This document shows positions 36,364 through 45,880 of a stretch of DNA of 48,204 nt, piece by piece (the stretch's first letter is position 1; every line of letters begins with the position of its first letter). The notes under the pieces were generated by a model. The model saw only the letters and a list, made by a program, of their open reading frames with translations, ran no database searches and was not told where the DNA came from. Both the position numbers and the translations under genes were made by a program. The stretch is from positions 1 through 48,204 of the forward strand of contig CALLAW010000018.1 in assembly GCA_938001865.1 (NCBI GenBank), given 5' to 3'. This DNA is from an uncultured Saprospiraceae bacterium (GTDB lineage: Bacteria > Bacteroidota > Bacteroidia > Chitinophagales > Saprospiraceae).

Positions 36364-37287
36364 TTGAATCCTAAAACTAAAATATTAGCTCAATCACGTA
36401 ACCTAGAGAGTCGTTCGGCTTCACTAGAGAGTCGTTCATTTATAAGAGATCTCGCATCCTTATCCAAGATAAAGCTCTCTACAATTGTCGTATTGTCTTC
36501 TGTAATGTCATATATGGTAGTTGCAGGAGCATCAGTTTCTATTAAGATGTTGATGATGTTAGCTGTGGGTGGCATCTTGGTGACTGCTTCTGCTAATGCA
36601 TTGAACCAAGTATTAGAGAAAGATTTTGATGCATTGATGGACCGTACATCTTTACGTCCATTAGTGACAGGTAATTTTACAGTTTCGACAGCCGTCCTCA
36701 TTGCTGGAGTATTTGGTGCTACGGGGCTTCTCGCTTTAGCATACATCAATCCGATAGTTTCGATGTTGGGTGCTATCTCCTTGATGTTGTATGCATTCGT
36801 GTATACACCGTTGAAGCGGTATTCCACTCTTTCAGTTGCAATCGGAGCAATCCCAGGAGCTCTCCCGATACTTATCGGGACAGTGGCACACGAGGGGACT
36901 ATAACTTTGATCGGTTTGTTTTTGTTTAGTATTCAATTTTTTTGGCAGTTTCCACACTTTTGGTCTATTGGGTATCGATCTTTTCAGGATTACCGAAGTG
37001 CTGGGTTTGAGCTAGTGCCATATGATCATAATACAGGTGAGATAAATCCTTGGATAGGAAAGTCGTCTTTGATATATGGATCTTTATTATTATTGACAAT
37101 AGTTGCAGCATATACCATTGGTTTGATCTCTGTTGTATCCTTTGTTTTAGCAGTAGCTTTAGCTCTTGGCTATCTTTACTATTGTATTGGATTTGCTCGA
37201 AGATTGAATCATAAAAATGCCACACATTTGATGATCTATTCTTTTGTGTTTATGCCTGTTTTTTTACTCATTTTTATAATCTTTTAA
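36364..37287 (+). CDS. ctaB: Protoheme IX farnesyltransferase (haem O synthase)
   Basis: 307 residues from a TTG start; the next Met lies within the first membrane helix, so TTG or another non-ATG codon must be used. Adds a farnesyl group to haem B to make haem O for the oxidase. UbiA-type motif NQVLEKDFDALMDRT followed by RPLVTG, and about eight membrane helices. The first ~30 residues contain the repeat LESRSASLESRS, which is not typical of the family. Its stop is immediately followed by the next gene. Confidence 0.94.
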   Translation: MNPKTKILAQSRNLESRSASLESRSFIRDLASLSKIKLSTIVVLSSVMSYMVVAGASVSIKMLMMLAVGGILVTASANALNQVLEKDFDALMDRTSLRPLVTGNFTVSTAVLIAGVFGATGLLALAYINPIVSMLGAISLMLYAFVYTPLKRYSTLSVAIGAIPGALPILIGTVAHEGTITLIGLFLFSIQFFWQFPHFWSIGYRSFQDYRSAGFELVPYDHNTGEINPWIGKSSLIYGSLLLLTIVAAYTIGLISVVSFVLAVALALGYLYYCIGFARRLNHKNATHLMIYSFVFMPVFLLIFIIF

Positions 37288-37290
37288 TTG

Positions 37291-37872
37291 ATGACAACAG
37301 TGAGTATTAGCCAGAAGAATTATCGGAGTAAGATACATCCACAGAAGTTTGCATTGTGGACTTCATTTGCTTCTATAATTATGATGTTCGCGGCTTTGAC
37401 AAGTGCATACATCGTCAAGCAAGCGAGTGGTAATTGGTTAGAGTTTCAACTACCGAGGCATTTTGTGGCAAGTACTGTTTGCATTGTCGGGAGTAGTATA
37501 GCATTGCATCTCTCGCTGAGAGGATTTAAGAAAAGTAACAGATCAATTCATAAAGTTGGATTGATCATAGGATTTATATTAGGATTGACATTCGTGGTAT
37601 TACAGTACTTTGGATGGCAGACACTCTTTAGTTATGGTGTCGACCTCAAGGGAAATGCTTCAGGTTCATTCTTTTATTTAATAACAGGATTACATGCCCT
37701 GCACGTTTTGGGAGGTATAGCTGCACTCTTTGTTGCACTATATCATACGTTTACTTTGCCATTTGTCGCTAGTGAACGTAGAGTGCATCGGTATGAGTTA
37801 GTCGTCCAATATTGGCATTTTGTTGATGTACTTTGGATCTATCTGTTATTGTTTATATTATTTGTCAAATAA
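37291..37872 (+). CDS. Cytochrome c oxidase subunit III-like protein (short)
   Basis: 193 residues from ATG 37291, three bases after ctaB; a TTG at 37288 adds one residue. Five hydrophobic segments. Subunit III family features: FALWTSFASIIMMFAALTSAY at the start, TGLHALHVLGGIAALF, and VVQYWHFVDVLWIYLLLF at the end. It is the shorter of two subunit III genes in the operon; paired subunit III genes are common in Bacteroidota cox operons. Exact division of labour with the next gene is unknown. Confidence 0.92.
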   Translation: MTTVSISQKNYRSKIHPQKFALWTSFASIIMMFAALTSAYIVKQASGNWLEFQLPRHFVASTVCIVGSSIALHLSLRGFKKSNRSIHKVGLIIGFILGLTFVVLQYFGWQTLFSYGVDLKGNASGSFFYLITGLHALHVLGGIAALFVALYHTFTLPFVASERRVHRYELVVQYWHFVDVLWIYLLLFILFVK

Positions 37873-37890
37873 AACACACAACTATTAGCT

Positions 37891-38787
37891 ATGGCTGATA
37901 CTAATACATTAGAGAACGTAGATCACTCTACAGACCATGGTCACGACCATCACGAAGAGAGTGCAACTTGGGATGGTGCTGGTACCCCTTTCAAAGCTTC
38001 TTACGGGAAGTTGATGATGTGGTATTTCTTGCTATCTGATGCATTTACTTTTGCAGGATTTCTGATCGCATATGGTACACTTAGAGTAAGTATGAATACA
38101 TGGCCTGTTCCAGATTTTGTATTTAGTACATTCCCTGGAGGTGGTCACGACATGCCATTATATTTTGTTACTGTCATGACTTTTATCTTACTCGCGAGTT
38201 CATTTACTATGGTAAGAGCCGTGCAAGAAGGTCACCAAGAAAATCAAAAAGGTGTTGTTTTTTGGATGTTGTTAACTATTCTCGGCGGTATCGCATTCCT
38301 AGGTTGTCAGGCGTGGGAGTGGAATACGCTTATCAATGGTGAGCATGTAACGATAACTAAGAACCCGTTCTCAGCTCACACAGAGAGTGGGGTATATCTC
38401 GAAGGGGATGGTCTAGAGGGAACTCCAATGCATAAAATCAAAGCTGGTGATACATTCGAAGTAGGAGAGTCATACTTAATCCATAAGCACAACGGCGAAT
38501 GGGAAAATCTTAAATATAAAGTAACAGAAGGGCCTAATACAGGAATGGTAAAGACTCAAGAGTTTGGACCCAAAGCATTTGGTGCTTTATTTTTCTTTAT
38601 CACAGGATTCCATGGATTCCACGTTTTCTCGGGTATCGTGTTTTTGATTATTATCATGATAAATGCAGCTTCTGGGTTATATATCAGGCGGAAGAATGGA
38701 TATGAAATGGTGGAGAAAATTGGGCTATATTGGCACTTCGTAGATCTAGTTTGGGTATTTGTATTCTTGGTCTTTTACTTACTCTAG
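37891..38787 (+). CDS. coxC: Cytochrome c oxidase subunit III with large extramembrane insertion
   Basis: 298 residues. The N-terminus is His-rich (DHSTDHGHDHHEE). Membrane segments and the family ending GFHGFHVFSGIVFLI and YWHFVDLVWVFVFLVF are clear. Between the helix ending AWEWNTLI and the helix starting FGALFFFITGF lies an ~80-residue hydrophilic insertion (148-227) with GDTFEVGESYLIHKHNG; subunit III normally has a short loop there. Probably exposed on one face of the oxidase; role unknown. Confidence 0.94.
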   Translation: MADTNTLENVDHSTDHGHDHHEESATWDGAGTPFKASYGKLMMWYFLLSDAFTFAGFLIAYGTLRVSMNTWPVPDFVFSTFPGGGHDMPLYFVTVMTFILLASSFTMVRAVQEGHQENQKGVVFWMLLTILGGIAFLGCQAWEWNTLINGEHVTITKNPFSAHTESGVYLEGDGLEGTPMHKIKAGDTFEVGESYLIHKHNGEWENLKYKVTEGPNTGMVKTQEFGPKAFGALFFFITGFHGFHVFSGIVFLIIIMINAASGLYIRRKNGYEMVEKIGLYWHFVDLVWVFVFLVFYLL

Positions 38788-38853
38788 TCAAATCATTTAG
38801 CTTCAATACCCAAATAGCAAATACCTATAATAAATAGAGAAAGACTCAACAAA

Positions 38854-39267
38854 ATGGCACACTTAACATATACAGAATCAAAAAGTAAAGCAAGAACAAT
38901 CATTATCATACTTGCTATCATTACATTATTTGAAGTATTCTTTGCCCTACTGGGAAAAGGTCATATTAGTGAAAATATTCACTTTCCTTTAGTAATCACA
39001 GCAGGAGTAATGATTATATTAAGTCTAGTCAAAGCGTATCTTATCGTCTACGAATTCATGCATATGAAGTATGAAGTCCCTGGTTTAGTAAAGAGTGTTA
39101 TATTACCAACCTTATTGTTAGTGTGGGCAGTGATTGCATTCTTCTACGAAGGGAATGGTTGGAATAAGAGTAGGAATAATCTCTTAGATAAATATAACTC
39201 TCCAGCCCAAGAGGCGCCTGCAGGAGATGTAGGATATCTGTCAGATGAAATATATCGCATAGGGTAA
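38854..39267 (+). CDS. Cytochrome c oxidase subunit IV
   Basis: 137 residues, three membrane helices (~15-33, ~46-66, ~82-100), matching the prokaryotic caa3/CtaF-type subunit IV: LTYTESKSKARTI at the start, then YEFMHMKYE between helices 2 and 3. Small accessory subunit that stabilises the oxidase. The polar C-terminal ~35 residues are longer than in many homologues. Confidence 0.88.
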   Translation: MAHLTYTESKSKARTIIIILAIITLFEVFFALLGKGHISENIHFPLVITAGVMIILSLVKAYLIVYEFMHMKYEVPGLVKSVILPTLLLVWAVIAFFYEGNGWNKSRNNLLDKYNSPAQEAPAGDVGYLSDEIYRIG

Positions 39268-39299
39268 AACTCTCACCTCGCTAAGGTTGTTACTCTAGT

Positions 39300-39782
39300 A
39301 TGAATAAGGCTTTAAGAACTTTGGGTATTCTATTGATGCTAGTTGTATTTCCTGCAATTAGTTGGTACTATCTTGATCGCGGTTTAGATTATCGCAAAGA
39401 GGCATACCAGCGTTTACTGCCAAAAGATGCTTGGAATACTGCTCAGTTTGCAGCCGTAAGCGATGAAATAGATCTAGAAGGTAAGACTACTGTATATCTT
39501 ACTGATAAGGTCGATGAGGATTTCATTACAAGATTCTATGATCAATATGGTGATGCATATACCTTCCAATTAGTGACAGCTAATCCTTCCATATTAGATG
39601 GGGATAATGTGCTTAGAGGAAGCTTATCGGATCAGTTAACTCCGAGTGCCATACTTATTGATACTGCATTGCAAGTACGTCGAGTCTACTCACATGATAC
39701 TCATTCGCTAACTGATCTGATTGAAGATACAGCATTAGTGATTCCAAGAAAGCCGGCTGTCGACATTATACTCCCTCAATAA
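39300..39782 (+). CDS. SCO-like thioredoxin-fold protein lacking cysteines
   Basis: 160 residues. One N-terminal membrane anchor (LGILLMLVVFPAISWYYL), then a soluble domain whose C-terminal half (SAILIDTALQVRRVY ... LTDLIEDTALVIPR) resembles the last strands of SCO1/SenC copper chaperones, and whose position in the operon is where SCO genes are usually found in Bacteroidota. There is not a single Cys, so the copper-binding CxxxC is gone. Either the protein has lost copper delivery and kept a structural role, or the resemblance is superficial. Assignment is tentative. Confidence 0.6.
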   Translation: MNKALRTLGILLMLVVFPAISWYYLDRGLDYRKEAYQRLLPKDAWNTAQFAAVSDEIDLEGKTTVYLTDKVDEDFITRFYDQYGDAYTFQLVTANPSILDGDNVLRGSLSDQLTPSAILIDTALQVRRVYSHDTHSLTDLIEDTALVIPRKPAVDIILPQ

Positions 39783-39798
39783 CTATAGGATTAAGAAG

Positions 39799-40335
39799 AT
39801 GCACTACCCCAAACCAAATTTGACGTTAGCGAAGAAGCTTAATATTGCTGCTTGGATAGCTACAGTGGTCGTGCTAGGACTCGTATTTGGAATGCACTAC
39901 TTGAGTCTACCTTTTGAGTTAGATGTCAGTATTTTGCCGAAGATTAATGCAATCTTAAATTCTATTGCTGGTGTATTTCTATTACTTGCTTTATATTTCA
40001 TCAAGAAAGGAGATTATCGATTGCATTCGAAAATGATCTATTGTGCAGTTTTCTTCTCTATCTGTTTCTTGGGATGTTATGTACTCTATCACATTACTAC
40101 AGAACCAACTCGGTTCTGTAAAGATGGAATGATCCGTACGATATACTTTGTACTATTAGCAACACATATTATAAGTGCTGCATTGAGTTTTCCATTTATC
40201 CTGTTTACTTTTATAAGAGGATTTACATTTCAAGTGAACAAGCATAAAAAAATGGCGAGGTGGGTGTTCCCAGTTTGGTTGTATGTAGTAGTTACAGGTC
40301 CTATTTGCTATTTGCTCTTAGCTCCTTGTTACTAA
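39799..40335 (+). CDS. DUF420 membrane protein (CtaM-like)
   Basis: 178 residues, five membrane helices, with DYRLHSKMIYCAVFFSICFL in the middle and the ending WVFPVWLYVVVTGPICYLLL. Matches DUF420; the Bacillus member CtaM is needed for assembly of haem A-containing oxidases. Location at the end of the cox operon fits an assembly role. Confidence 0.9.
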   Translation: MHYPKPNLTLAKKLNIAAWIATVVVLGLVFGMHYLSLPFELDVSILPKINAILNSIAGVFLLLALYFIKKGDYRLHSKMIYCAVFFSICFLGCYVLYHITTEPTRFCKDGMIRTIYFVLLATHIISAALSFPFILFTFIRGFTFQVNKHKKMARWVFPVWLYVVVTGPICYLLLAPCY

Positions 40336-40353
40336 TTTTCATAGATTTTTAAA

Positions 40354-40626
40354 TTGAATACAATGAATTCAAGGAAATATTTAATTTTAGTATTGTTAGT
40401 GGTCTTAGCAGTAATGTTTGTATCACAAGATCTTGCTGCTCAATGTCCAATGTGTAAGATTGCTGCTCAATCCAATTTGGAGAATGGTGGCTCGGCTGGT
40501 AAAGGTCTGAATAAAGGGATACTCTATATTCTATTGGCACCATACATCTTAGTCACTACGCTTGGGATACTTTGGTACCGGAATAAGAAAAACATAGACT
40601 ACGATGATAAAGCCAAATGGAACTAA
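40354..40626 (+). CDS. Small membrane protein with CPMC motif
   Basis: 90 residues (or 87 from ATG 40363). Signal peptide ending near DLAAQ, immediately followed by CPMCKIAAQS, a short polar stretch, a single membrane helix (GILYILLAPYILVTTLGILW) and a charged tail. Predicted to hold a two-Cys motif at the outer face of the inner membrane. CPMC-type pairs can bind copper or work in thiol exchange. Being last in the cox operon beside a Cys-less SCO-like protein suggests copper handling, which is inference. Confidence 0.8.
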   Translation: MNTMNSRKYLILVLLVVLAVMFVSQDLAAQCPMCKIAAQSNLENGGSAGKGLNKGILYILLAPYILVTTLGILWYRNKKNIDYDDKAKWN

Positions 40627-40662
40627 GTAATCTGTCCTGACTTACGTGAGTTGTAATTGCAC

Positions 40663-41400
40663 CTAATCAGCATCTGGTTCGTAACCATCAGGATAAGTCA
40701 TGTTGTGATAAACATTCTGTACGTCATCATCCTCTTCGATTTTTTCGATGAGTTTTTCTACTTCTTTGATATCATCTCCACTGAGTTCTTTAGTATTTGA
40801 TGGAATTCTTTCAAATCCTGATGATATAATCTCAACATTGCTTTCTTCGAAATATTTTTGGATGCTTCCAAAGTCAGAGAATCCAGCATAAATCATGATT
40901 CCGTCCTCTTCGGCAAATATCTCTTCTGCTCCGAAGTCTATAAGTTCTAATTCGAGCTCCTCTAAGTCTTGATCATTATTGGGTATCTTGAAGTGACATT
41001 GATGGTCGAACATGAATGAGACGGACCCTGATGTACCCATATTTCCATTGTATTTATTGAAATAGCTCCTCACATTAGCTACTGTACGCTTATTATTGTC
41101 AGTCGCAGCTTCTACAAGTACAGCGATTCCATTAGGTCCATACCCTTCGAGGACGATTTCTTTATAATCAGAGGTGTCTTTATCAGTTGCTTTTTTGATT
41201 GCTCTATTGACATTGTCAAGAGGCATGTTAGCTGCCTTGGCATTCTGGATTGCTGCTCTGAGTCTAGAGTTAGTTTCGGGGTCAGAACCACCTTCCTTGA
41301 TTGCTATGACTATTTCTTTCCCGATCCGACTGAATGTCTTAGCCATTGCAGCCCATCTCTTAAACTTTCTTGCTTTTCTGAATTCAAATGCTCTTCCCAT
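40663..41400 (-). CDS. yebC: YebC/PmpR family regulator
   Basis: 245 residues, standard length. Starts MGRAFEFRKARKFKRWAAMA, with NSRLRAAIQNAKAANMPLDN and YEGYGPNGIAVLVEAAT-like LEGYGPNGIAVLVEAAT. Family members act as DNA-binding regulators or, as shown more recently, as translation factors at proline-rich stalls. Single gene on the minus strand, convergent with the cox operon and 36 bases from it. Confidence 0.95.
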   Translation of the reverse strand: MGRAFEFRKARKFKRWAAMAKTFSRIGKEIVIAIKEGGSDPETNSRLRAAIQNAKAANMPLDNVNRAIKKATDKDTSDYKEIVLEGYGPNGIAVLVEAATDNNKRTVANVRSYFNKYNGNMGTSGSVSFMFDHQCHFKIPNNDQDLEELELELIDFGAEEIFAEEDGIMIYAGFSDFGSIQKYFEESNVEIISSGFERIPSNTKELSGDDIKEVEKLIEKIEEDDDVQNVYHNMTYPDGYEPDAD

Positions 41401-41440
41401 GCTAAGGTGTCTTTATCTAATTGTGGAGAATAATATATCA

Positions 41441-41448
41441 CAAAATTA
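41441..41448 (-). promoter_or_regulatory. Candidate -7 element of yebC
   Basis: On the minus strand TAATTTTG fits TANNTTTG, about 40 bases before the ATG; no -33 TTG seen. Confidence 0.3.
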
Positions 41449-41492
41449 CAATTTCATCACTGATTATAAAAATGAGATTGTATTGTTTGCTA

Positions 41493-42158
41493 TTACTTCA
41501 AGATTCCATCTTCCATACGATAGCTTATATCGCATCTTTTGGCTAGGTCATCATTGTGAGTGACCATGATGATGGTTTGACCAAAATCTTTATGAAGTTT
41601 TTCAAAGATATCAAGGAGATTTTGAGATGAGCGGCTATCTAAGTTTCCCGTAGGCTCATCTGCAAGTAGGATCTTTGGCTGGTTCATCAATGCTCTTGCA
41701 ACTGCTATTCTTTGTTGCTCACCACCTGATAGTTCTTTTGGTTTGTGATTGAGTCTATGACTCAGCCCCATATATTCTAAGAGCTCTGCTGCTCGGGACT
41801 CTGCCGCTTCTTTGGATTTATTGTTTATGTAGTAGGGGATACTGACATTCTCTATCGCTGTGAACTCAGCTAGGAGGTGATGAAATTGAAAGATAAATCC
41901 AATCTTACTGTTTCTTACATCTGCGAGCTGGTTCTCATTGAATGAGAGCACATCTTCGCCAAGAATATTGAGGCTGCCGCCATCTGGTGTATCTAGAGTC
42001 CCTAACAAATGTAGAAATGTACTCTTACCGGAGCCAGATTGCCCTACAATGGAGATGATTTGTGGTTTTTCTACAGAAAAGTTTACACCTTTTAATACTT
42101 CAATGGTGCCATACGATTTTGTTATATTTCTTGCTGTTATCACGTCGCTAATGTACAA
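41493..42158 (-). CDS. ABC transporter ATP-binding protein, LolD/MacB type
   Basis: 221 residues. Walker A GQSGSGKST, Q-loop IFQFHHLL, signature LSGGEQQRIAVARALM, Walker B ILLADEPTGNLD and H-loop VTHNDDL. The IFQFHHLLAEFTAIENV segment is typical of LolD, the ATPase that releases lipoproteins from the inner membrane, but MacB/FtsE-type ATPases are similar. No permease gene is adjacent, so the transported substrate cannot be confirmed. Confidence 0.9.
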   Translation of the reverse strand: MYISDVITARNITKSYGTIEVLKGVNFSVEKPQIISIVGQSGSGKSTFLHLLGTLDTPDGGSLNILGEDVLSFNENQLADVRNSKIGFIFQFHHLLAEFTAIENVSIPYYINNKSKEAAESRAAELLEYMGLSHRLNHKPKELSGGEQQRIAVARALMNQPKILLADEPTGNLDSRSSQNLLDIFEKLHKDFGQTIIMVTHNDDLAKRCDISYRMEDGILK

Positions 42159-42250
42159 TATTTATAATTCTTGTAAGATCACATTTACCTGGAGTAACTC
42201 AGAGTAAAAGTATGGGTATGTAACTGATACGAAAATAGTCGAGAAAAAAC

Positions 42251-42280
42251 TTTAGGGTTTACAAAAAGAAACTATCTTTG
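42251..42280 (+). promoter_or_regulatory. Promoter of tRNA-Leu
   Basis: TTTAG at 42251 and TATCTTTG at 42273-42280 (TANNTTTG), ~17-20 bases apart, with the tRNA starting 22 bases later. Confidence 0.5.
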
Positions 42281-42302
42281 CAGTCCTTTTTGAACGTAAA
42301 AA

Positions 42303-42384
42303 GCGGGTATGATGGAATTGGTAGACATGCTAGATTTAGGATCTAGTGCTTCACGGCGTGGGGGTTCGACTCCCTCTACCCGCA
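42303..42384 (+). tRNA. tRNA-Leu(UAG)
   Basis: 82 bases without encoded CCA. Acceptor arms GCGGGTA (42303-42309) and TACCCGC (42377-42383) pair fully, discriminator A. Anticodon stem CTAGA/TCTAG with loop TTTAGGA, giving anticodon TAG at 42337-42339 (reads CUA/CUN Leu). T arm GGGGGTTCGACTCCC is intact and the variable arm is long, as expected of a class II tRNA. Confidence 0.96.
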
Positions 42385-42395
42385 TTTTTTTTTAG

Positions 42396-42428
42396 AAATC
42401 AAGGCTCGGAAATGACCTTGATTTTTTT
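42396..42428 (+). terminator. Rho-independent terminator after tRNA-Leu
   Basis: AAATCAAGG (42396-42404) and CCTTGATTT (42416-42424) form a perfect 9-bp stem with an 11-base loop, followed by a run of T to 42428. It separates the tRNA from tig. Confidence 0.65.
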
Positions 42429-42452
42429 ATTTATAGATAGACCTATTACACT

Positions 42453-43802
42453 ATGCAATTCGAGACAGTAAAGCAAGGGGAACAACTCATCAGAGTAGAT
42501 GTCGAAATATCTAAAGAAGATTATATAAGGAAGTATAAAGACAAGCTCAAAGAAATCAAAAGCAAAGGCTCATTTAAGGGGTTTAGACAAGGTAAGACTC
42601 CTACTTCTTTTGTCGAAAAGATGTATGGCCTGCAGACGATAAGTGAAGTGGTTAATAGAGAATTGCTAGATGGTCTCTATAAATATATCCAAGATGAAAA
42701 TATCGAGTATATCTTAGATCCATTGTTAAGCGACTCTGCCGAGGCGATAGATTTTGATCTAAAAAACCTCACTGATTATAAAACGAGTTTTGATCTTGCT
42801 TTGAAACCTTCCTTTGATATCAAAGGGTTGGATACAGTCTATGAAGTAAAAAAGATTGTAATTGATGACGCTGTCGTCACAGAAGAACTTGATGGGATCA
42901 GAAAGCAAATGGGTAAGCAAGTCCCTGTCGATGAGCCTATCGTTGCTAATGATATTATAGAGTTGAGTATCTACGAGGTAGATGATAATAATCACCCCGT
43001 TGATGGTGGTATTGAGAACTCTACCAAGGTATATGTAGAAGATATTAATGATACAGATAAAGAAGCCTTAGTAGGTAAGAAATTGAGTCATACATGGTCA
43101 ATAGACCCTTATACCTTTGAAAAAGGGAAAGATGTATCATTCGTTAATAAATATCTCCTCGGTATAGAAGGAGAAGTTAAGTCGGAAGCTAAGTTCGAAG
43201 CAGTAGTCAACTCAGTACTAAGACAAGAACCTGCTGACCTCGATCAAGAGTTCTTTGATAAGTATACCGGCAAAGAAGGAGAAATAACATCAGAAGAAGA
43301 GCTTCGTGCAAAAATCCATGAGCATATTACAAAGTTCTATAATGAGCAATCCGAAAACTTACTGCACAAGGATATTATAGAAAGGGTAAGAGAAGAAACT
43401 TTAATTGAATTCCCGATGGACCATATTGGTAAATGGTTTGATGCTGTGAATCAGGATTCAGATCAACCAAGACCAGAAAACTCTGAAATAGCTAAAGACC
43501 TTCAATGGGCACTTATCCGAGCTAAATTAGTAGAGGAGAATGAGATAAAGGTAGAGGAAACTGAGCTCAAAGAAGCTGCCAAAGCCCAAGCTAGTCAATA
43601 TATGAGAGGATACGGAGGAGACGAGAAGATGCTAGATTATATGGCTGATTATATGCTCAATGACAAGAAACAGCTTGCTAATATTCGGAATCAAGTGGAA
43701 GCAAGTAAGTTATTTAAGTCACTAGGTGATAAAGTGTCAAAGACTGAATCTGAGATTTCTATCGATGAATATAAAGAGTTGGTCAAAACAATACAACAAT
43801 AG
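42453..43802 (+). CDS. tig: Trigger factor
   Basis: 449 residues. Ribosome-binding N-domain with [10 protein letters not shown], the variant of the GFRxGKxP signature that contacts the ribosome, then a diverged FKBP-like domain (~150-250) and the helical C-terminal chaperone arms. Overall similarity to trigger factor is low in the middle, as is usual in Bacteroidota, and peptidyl-prolyl isomerase residues are not clear. Order tig-clpP-clpX is classical. Confidence 0.94.
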   Translation: MQFETVKQGEQLIRVDVEISKEDYIRKYKDKLKEIKSKGSFKGFRQGKTPTSFVEKMYGLQTISEVVNRELLDGLYKYIQDENIEYILDPLLSDSAEAIDFDLKNLTDYKTSFDLALKPSFDIKGLDTVYEVKKIVIDDAVVTEELDGIRKQMGKQVPVDEPIVANDIIELSIYEVDDNNHPVDGGIENSTKVYVEDINDTDKEALVGKKLSHTWSIDPYTFEKGKDVSFVNKYLLGIEGEVKSEAKFEAVVNSVLRQEPADLDQEFFDKYTGKEGEITSEEELRAKIHEHITKFYNEQSENLLHKDIIERVREETLIEFPMDHIGKWFDAVNQDSDQPRPENSEIAKDLQWALIRAKLVEENEIKVEETELKEAAKAQASQYMRGYGGDEKMLDYMADYMLNDKKQLANIRNQVEASKLFKSLGDKVSKTESEISIDEYKELVKTIQQ

Positions 43803-43834
43803 ATGCAGCTTAACTATTTAACAATGGTTAGATT

Positions 43835-43842
43835 ATATTTGT
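43835..43842 (+). promoter_or_regulatory. Candidate -7 element of clpP-clpX
   Basis: TATATTTG fits TANNTTTG, 18 bases before clpP; would let clpPX be made separately from tig. Confidence 0.45.
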
Positions 43843-43859
43843 GTAACTAAAAAATAAAT

Positions 43860-44558
43860 ATGTTTCCAAAGAAAGAATTTCAAAAGTACGCAACAAAGCA
43901 CCTAGGAATGTCTAGTGCTAGTCTTGACGATTATATGAATAAAGCCTATGCGAGTAGCCCTAATATTACTGGATTTACTCCACAAGTGATTGAGGAGAGA
44001 CAGATGAATGTAGTCGGCATGGATGTATTCTCAAGATTGATGATGGATAGAATCATATTTTTAGGAGTACCTATTAATGATTATGTTGCTAATGTAGTGC
44101 AAGCACAGATGCTCTTTCTGCAGTCGACAGACCCGAAGAGAGACATTCAGATGTTTATCAATAGTCCAGGTGGGTCTGTAATCGCTGGTCTCGGAATCTA
44201 TGATACGATGCAGTATGTCTCTCCTGATGTGAGTACTATCTGTACTGGTCTTGCAGCTTCAATGGGTGCAGTGCTGTTATGTGCTGGCACAAAAGGAAAG
44301 AGAACATGTCTAGAACACAGCAGAGTCATGATACATCAGCCATCAGGAGGGATGCAAGGACAGTTCTCTGATATGGAGATAACTTACAAGCTTATCAAAG
44401 ATCTTAGAAAAGAACTCTACGACATAATGGCCAAGGCAACAGGGAAGTCATTTGAAGATATTGAAAAAGATAGTGACAGAGATAATTGGATGACAGCCAA
44501 AGAAGCTCTGAAGTATGGATTAGTAGATGAAGTATTGACTAAAAGTGATAAAGCTTAA
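43860..44558 (+). CDS. clpP: ATP-dependent Clp protease proteolytic subunit
   Basis: 232 residues. Serine protease that forms the degradation chamber for ClpX. Catalytic Ser in [11 protein letters not shown], His in [11 protein letters not shown] and Asp in DSDRDNWM. The N-terminal ~35 residues before the family core are a little longer than in E. coli. Followed after 11 bases by clpX. Confidence 0.97.
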   Translation: MFPKKEFQKYATKHLGMSSASLDDYMNKAYASSPNITGFTPQVIEERQMNVVGMDVFSRLMMDRIIFLGVPINDYVANVVQAQMLFLQSTDPKRDIQMFINSPGGSVIAGLGIYDTMQYVSPDVSTICTGLAASMGAVLLCAGTKGKRTCLEHSRVMIHQPSGGMQGQFSDMEITYKLIKDLRKELYDIMAKATGKSFEDIEKDSDRDNWMTAKEALKYGLVDEVLTKSDKA

Positions 44559-44569
44559 ATAGCAGAAAA

Positions 44570-45808
44570 GTGAAAAAACAAAATTGTTCGTTTTGCGGGT
44601 CTAAAAAAGATGAAACTAGACTTCTAATTGCTGGCATTGATGCCCAAATCTGTGATAATTGCACAGAGCAAGCATATAATATCGTAGTAGAAGAACTCGA
44701 TAAAAGCATCCCACCAAAGGCTAACGATTCGAATAATTTTGTTTTTCCCAATGAGATGACTCCTAAGACTATCAAGGAACACCTAGATAGTTACATTATT
44801 GGCCAAGATCTGGCTAAGAAGTATATGAGTGTGGCAGTCTATAATCACTTCAAGAGACTCAATCATAAAGGAATAGACAGTGAGGTCGAGATTGAAAAAT
44901 CAAACATTCTTTTTGTCGGAGAAACTGGAACAGGAAAAACTCTTCTCGCAAAAACCATCGCTAGATATCTTAATGTTCCATTTACAATAGTGGATGCCAC
45001 AGTATTTACCGAAGCAGGATATGTAGGTGAGGATGTGGAGAGTATGTTGTCTAGGTTATTGCAATCTTGTGAGTATAATGTAGAAGCCGCCCAGAAAGGG
45101 ATAGTCTACATCGATGAAATAGACAAAATAGCTCGTAAATCAGACAACCCATCTATTACCAGAGATGTCTCGGGTGAAGGCGTCCAACAAGCACTGCTCA
45201 AAATGCTAGAAGGAGCTGACGTATTGGTACCACCTCAAGGAGGACGGAAGCACCCCGAACAACAAATGGTAAAAGTGAATACCAAGAACATTCTCTTTAT
45301 CTGCGGGGGAGCATTCGCAGGTATAGACAAGGTCATTGCAAGAAGACTCAATACACAAGTGATTGGCTACCGATCAGAAGAAGAGGTAGAGGTTGATCAA
45401 GAAAACATATTGCAATACATCAATCACAAAGATCTAAAGTCATTTGGACTTATTCCGGAGCTTCTCGGTAGAGTTCCTGTACTTACATACCTCAATCCGT
45501 TGGATAAAGAAACTTTGATTGCCATATTGACGCAACCAAAGAATGCATTGATTAAGCAATACACTAAGTTGTTTGAACTAGAAGGTGTGAAACTCGTAAT
45601 TAACCCAGATGTACTCGAGTATATAGCGCAGACATCTATAGAGTTAAAACTCGGAGCTAGAGGGCTAAGGACAATACTCGAGGCCATTCTAACCGATGCA
45701 ATGTATGAGATTCCTTCTCAAGATAAAATCAAGGAATTTGTTGTCGATATGGATTACGCAAAGCAACAAATTACAAACTCAAAGCTTTCAATTCTGAAAG
45801 CTGCATAA
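44570..45808 (+). CDS. clpX: ATP-dependent Clp protease ATPase subunit
   Basis: 412 residues with a GTG start 11 bases after clpP. N-terminal C4 zinc finger (CSFCG ... CDNC), Walker A GETGTGKT, Walker [12 protein letters not shown], the pore loop in [10 protein letters not shown], and [14 protein letters not shown] in the C-terminal sensor region. The IGF-like loop that docks ClpP was not individually resolved. Unfolds substrates for ClpP. Confidence 0.98.
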   Translation: MKKQNCSFCGSKKDETRLLIAGIDAQICDNCTEQAYNIVVEELDKSIPPKANDSNNFVFPNEMTPKTIKEHLDSYIIGQDLAKKYMSVAVYNHFKRLNHKGIDSEVEIEKSNILFVGETGTGKTLLAKTIARYLNVPFTIVDATVFTEAGYVGEDVESMLSRLLQSCEYNVEAAQKGIVYIDEIDKIARKSDNPSITRDVSGEGVQQALLKMLEGADVLVPPQGGRKHPEQQMVKVNTKNILFICGGAFAGIDKVIARRLNTQVIGYRSEEEVEVDQENILQYINHKDLKSFGLIPELLGRVPVLTYLNPLDKETLIAILTQPKNALIKQYTKLFELEGVKLVINPDVLEYIAQTSIELKLGARGLRTILEAILTDAMYEIPSQDKIKEFVVDMDYAKQQITNSKLSILKAA

Positions 45809-45833
45809 TGAGTGGTTATAGCAATAGGTTTAT

Positions 45834-45880
45834 GTGAATGATACCGATATCCTAGTATCATTCGTTACTATTTATTTATT
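45834..45880 (+). terminator. Probable terminator after clpX
   Basis: GAATGATAC (45836-45844) and GTATCATTC (45855-45863) form a perfect 9-bp stem with a 10-base loop, 27 bases after the clpX stop. Two wobble pairs can extend it. The tail is T-rich but interrupted, so termination efficiency is uncertain. Confidence 0.5.

Noticed and set aside
42303-42384. tRNA-Leu as an integration site
   Set aside because: No integrase, no direct repeat of the tRNA 3' end noticed, and conserved housekeeping genes follow at once.
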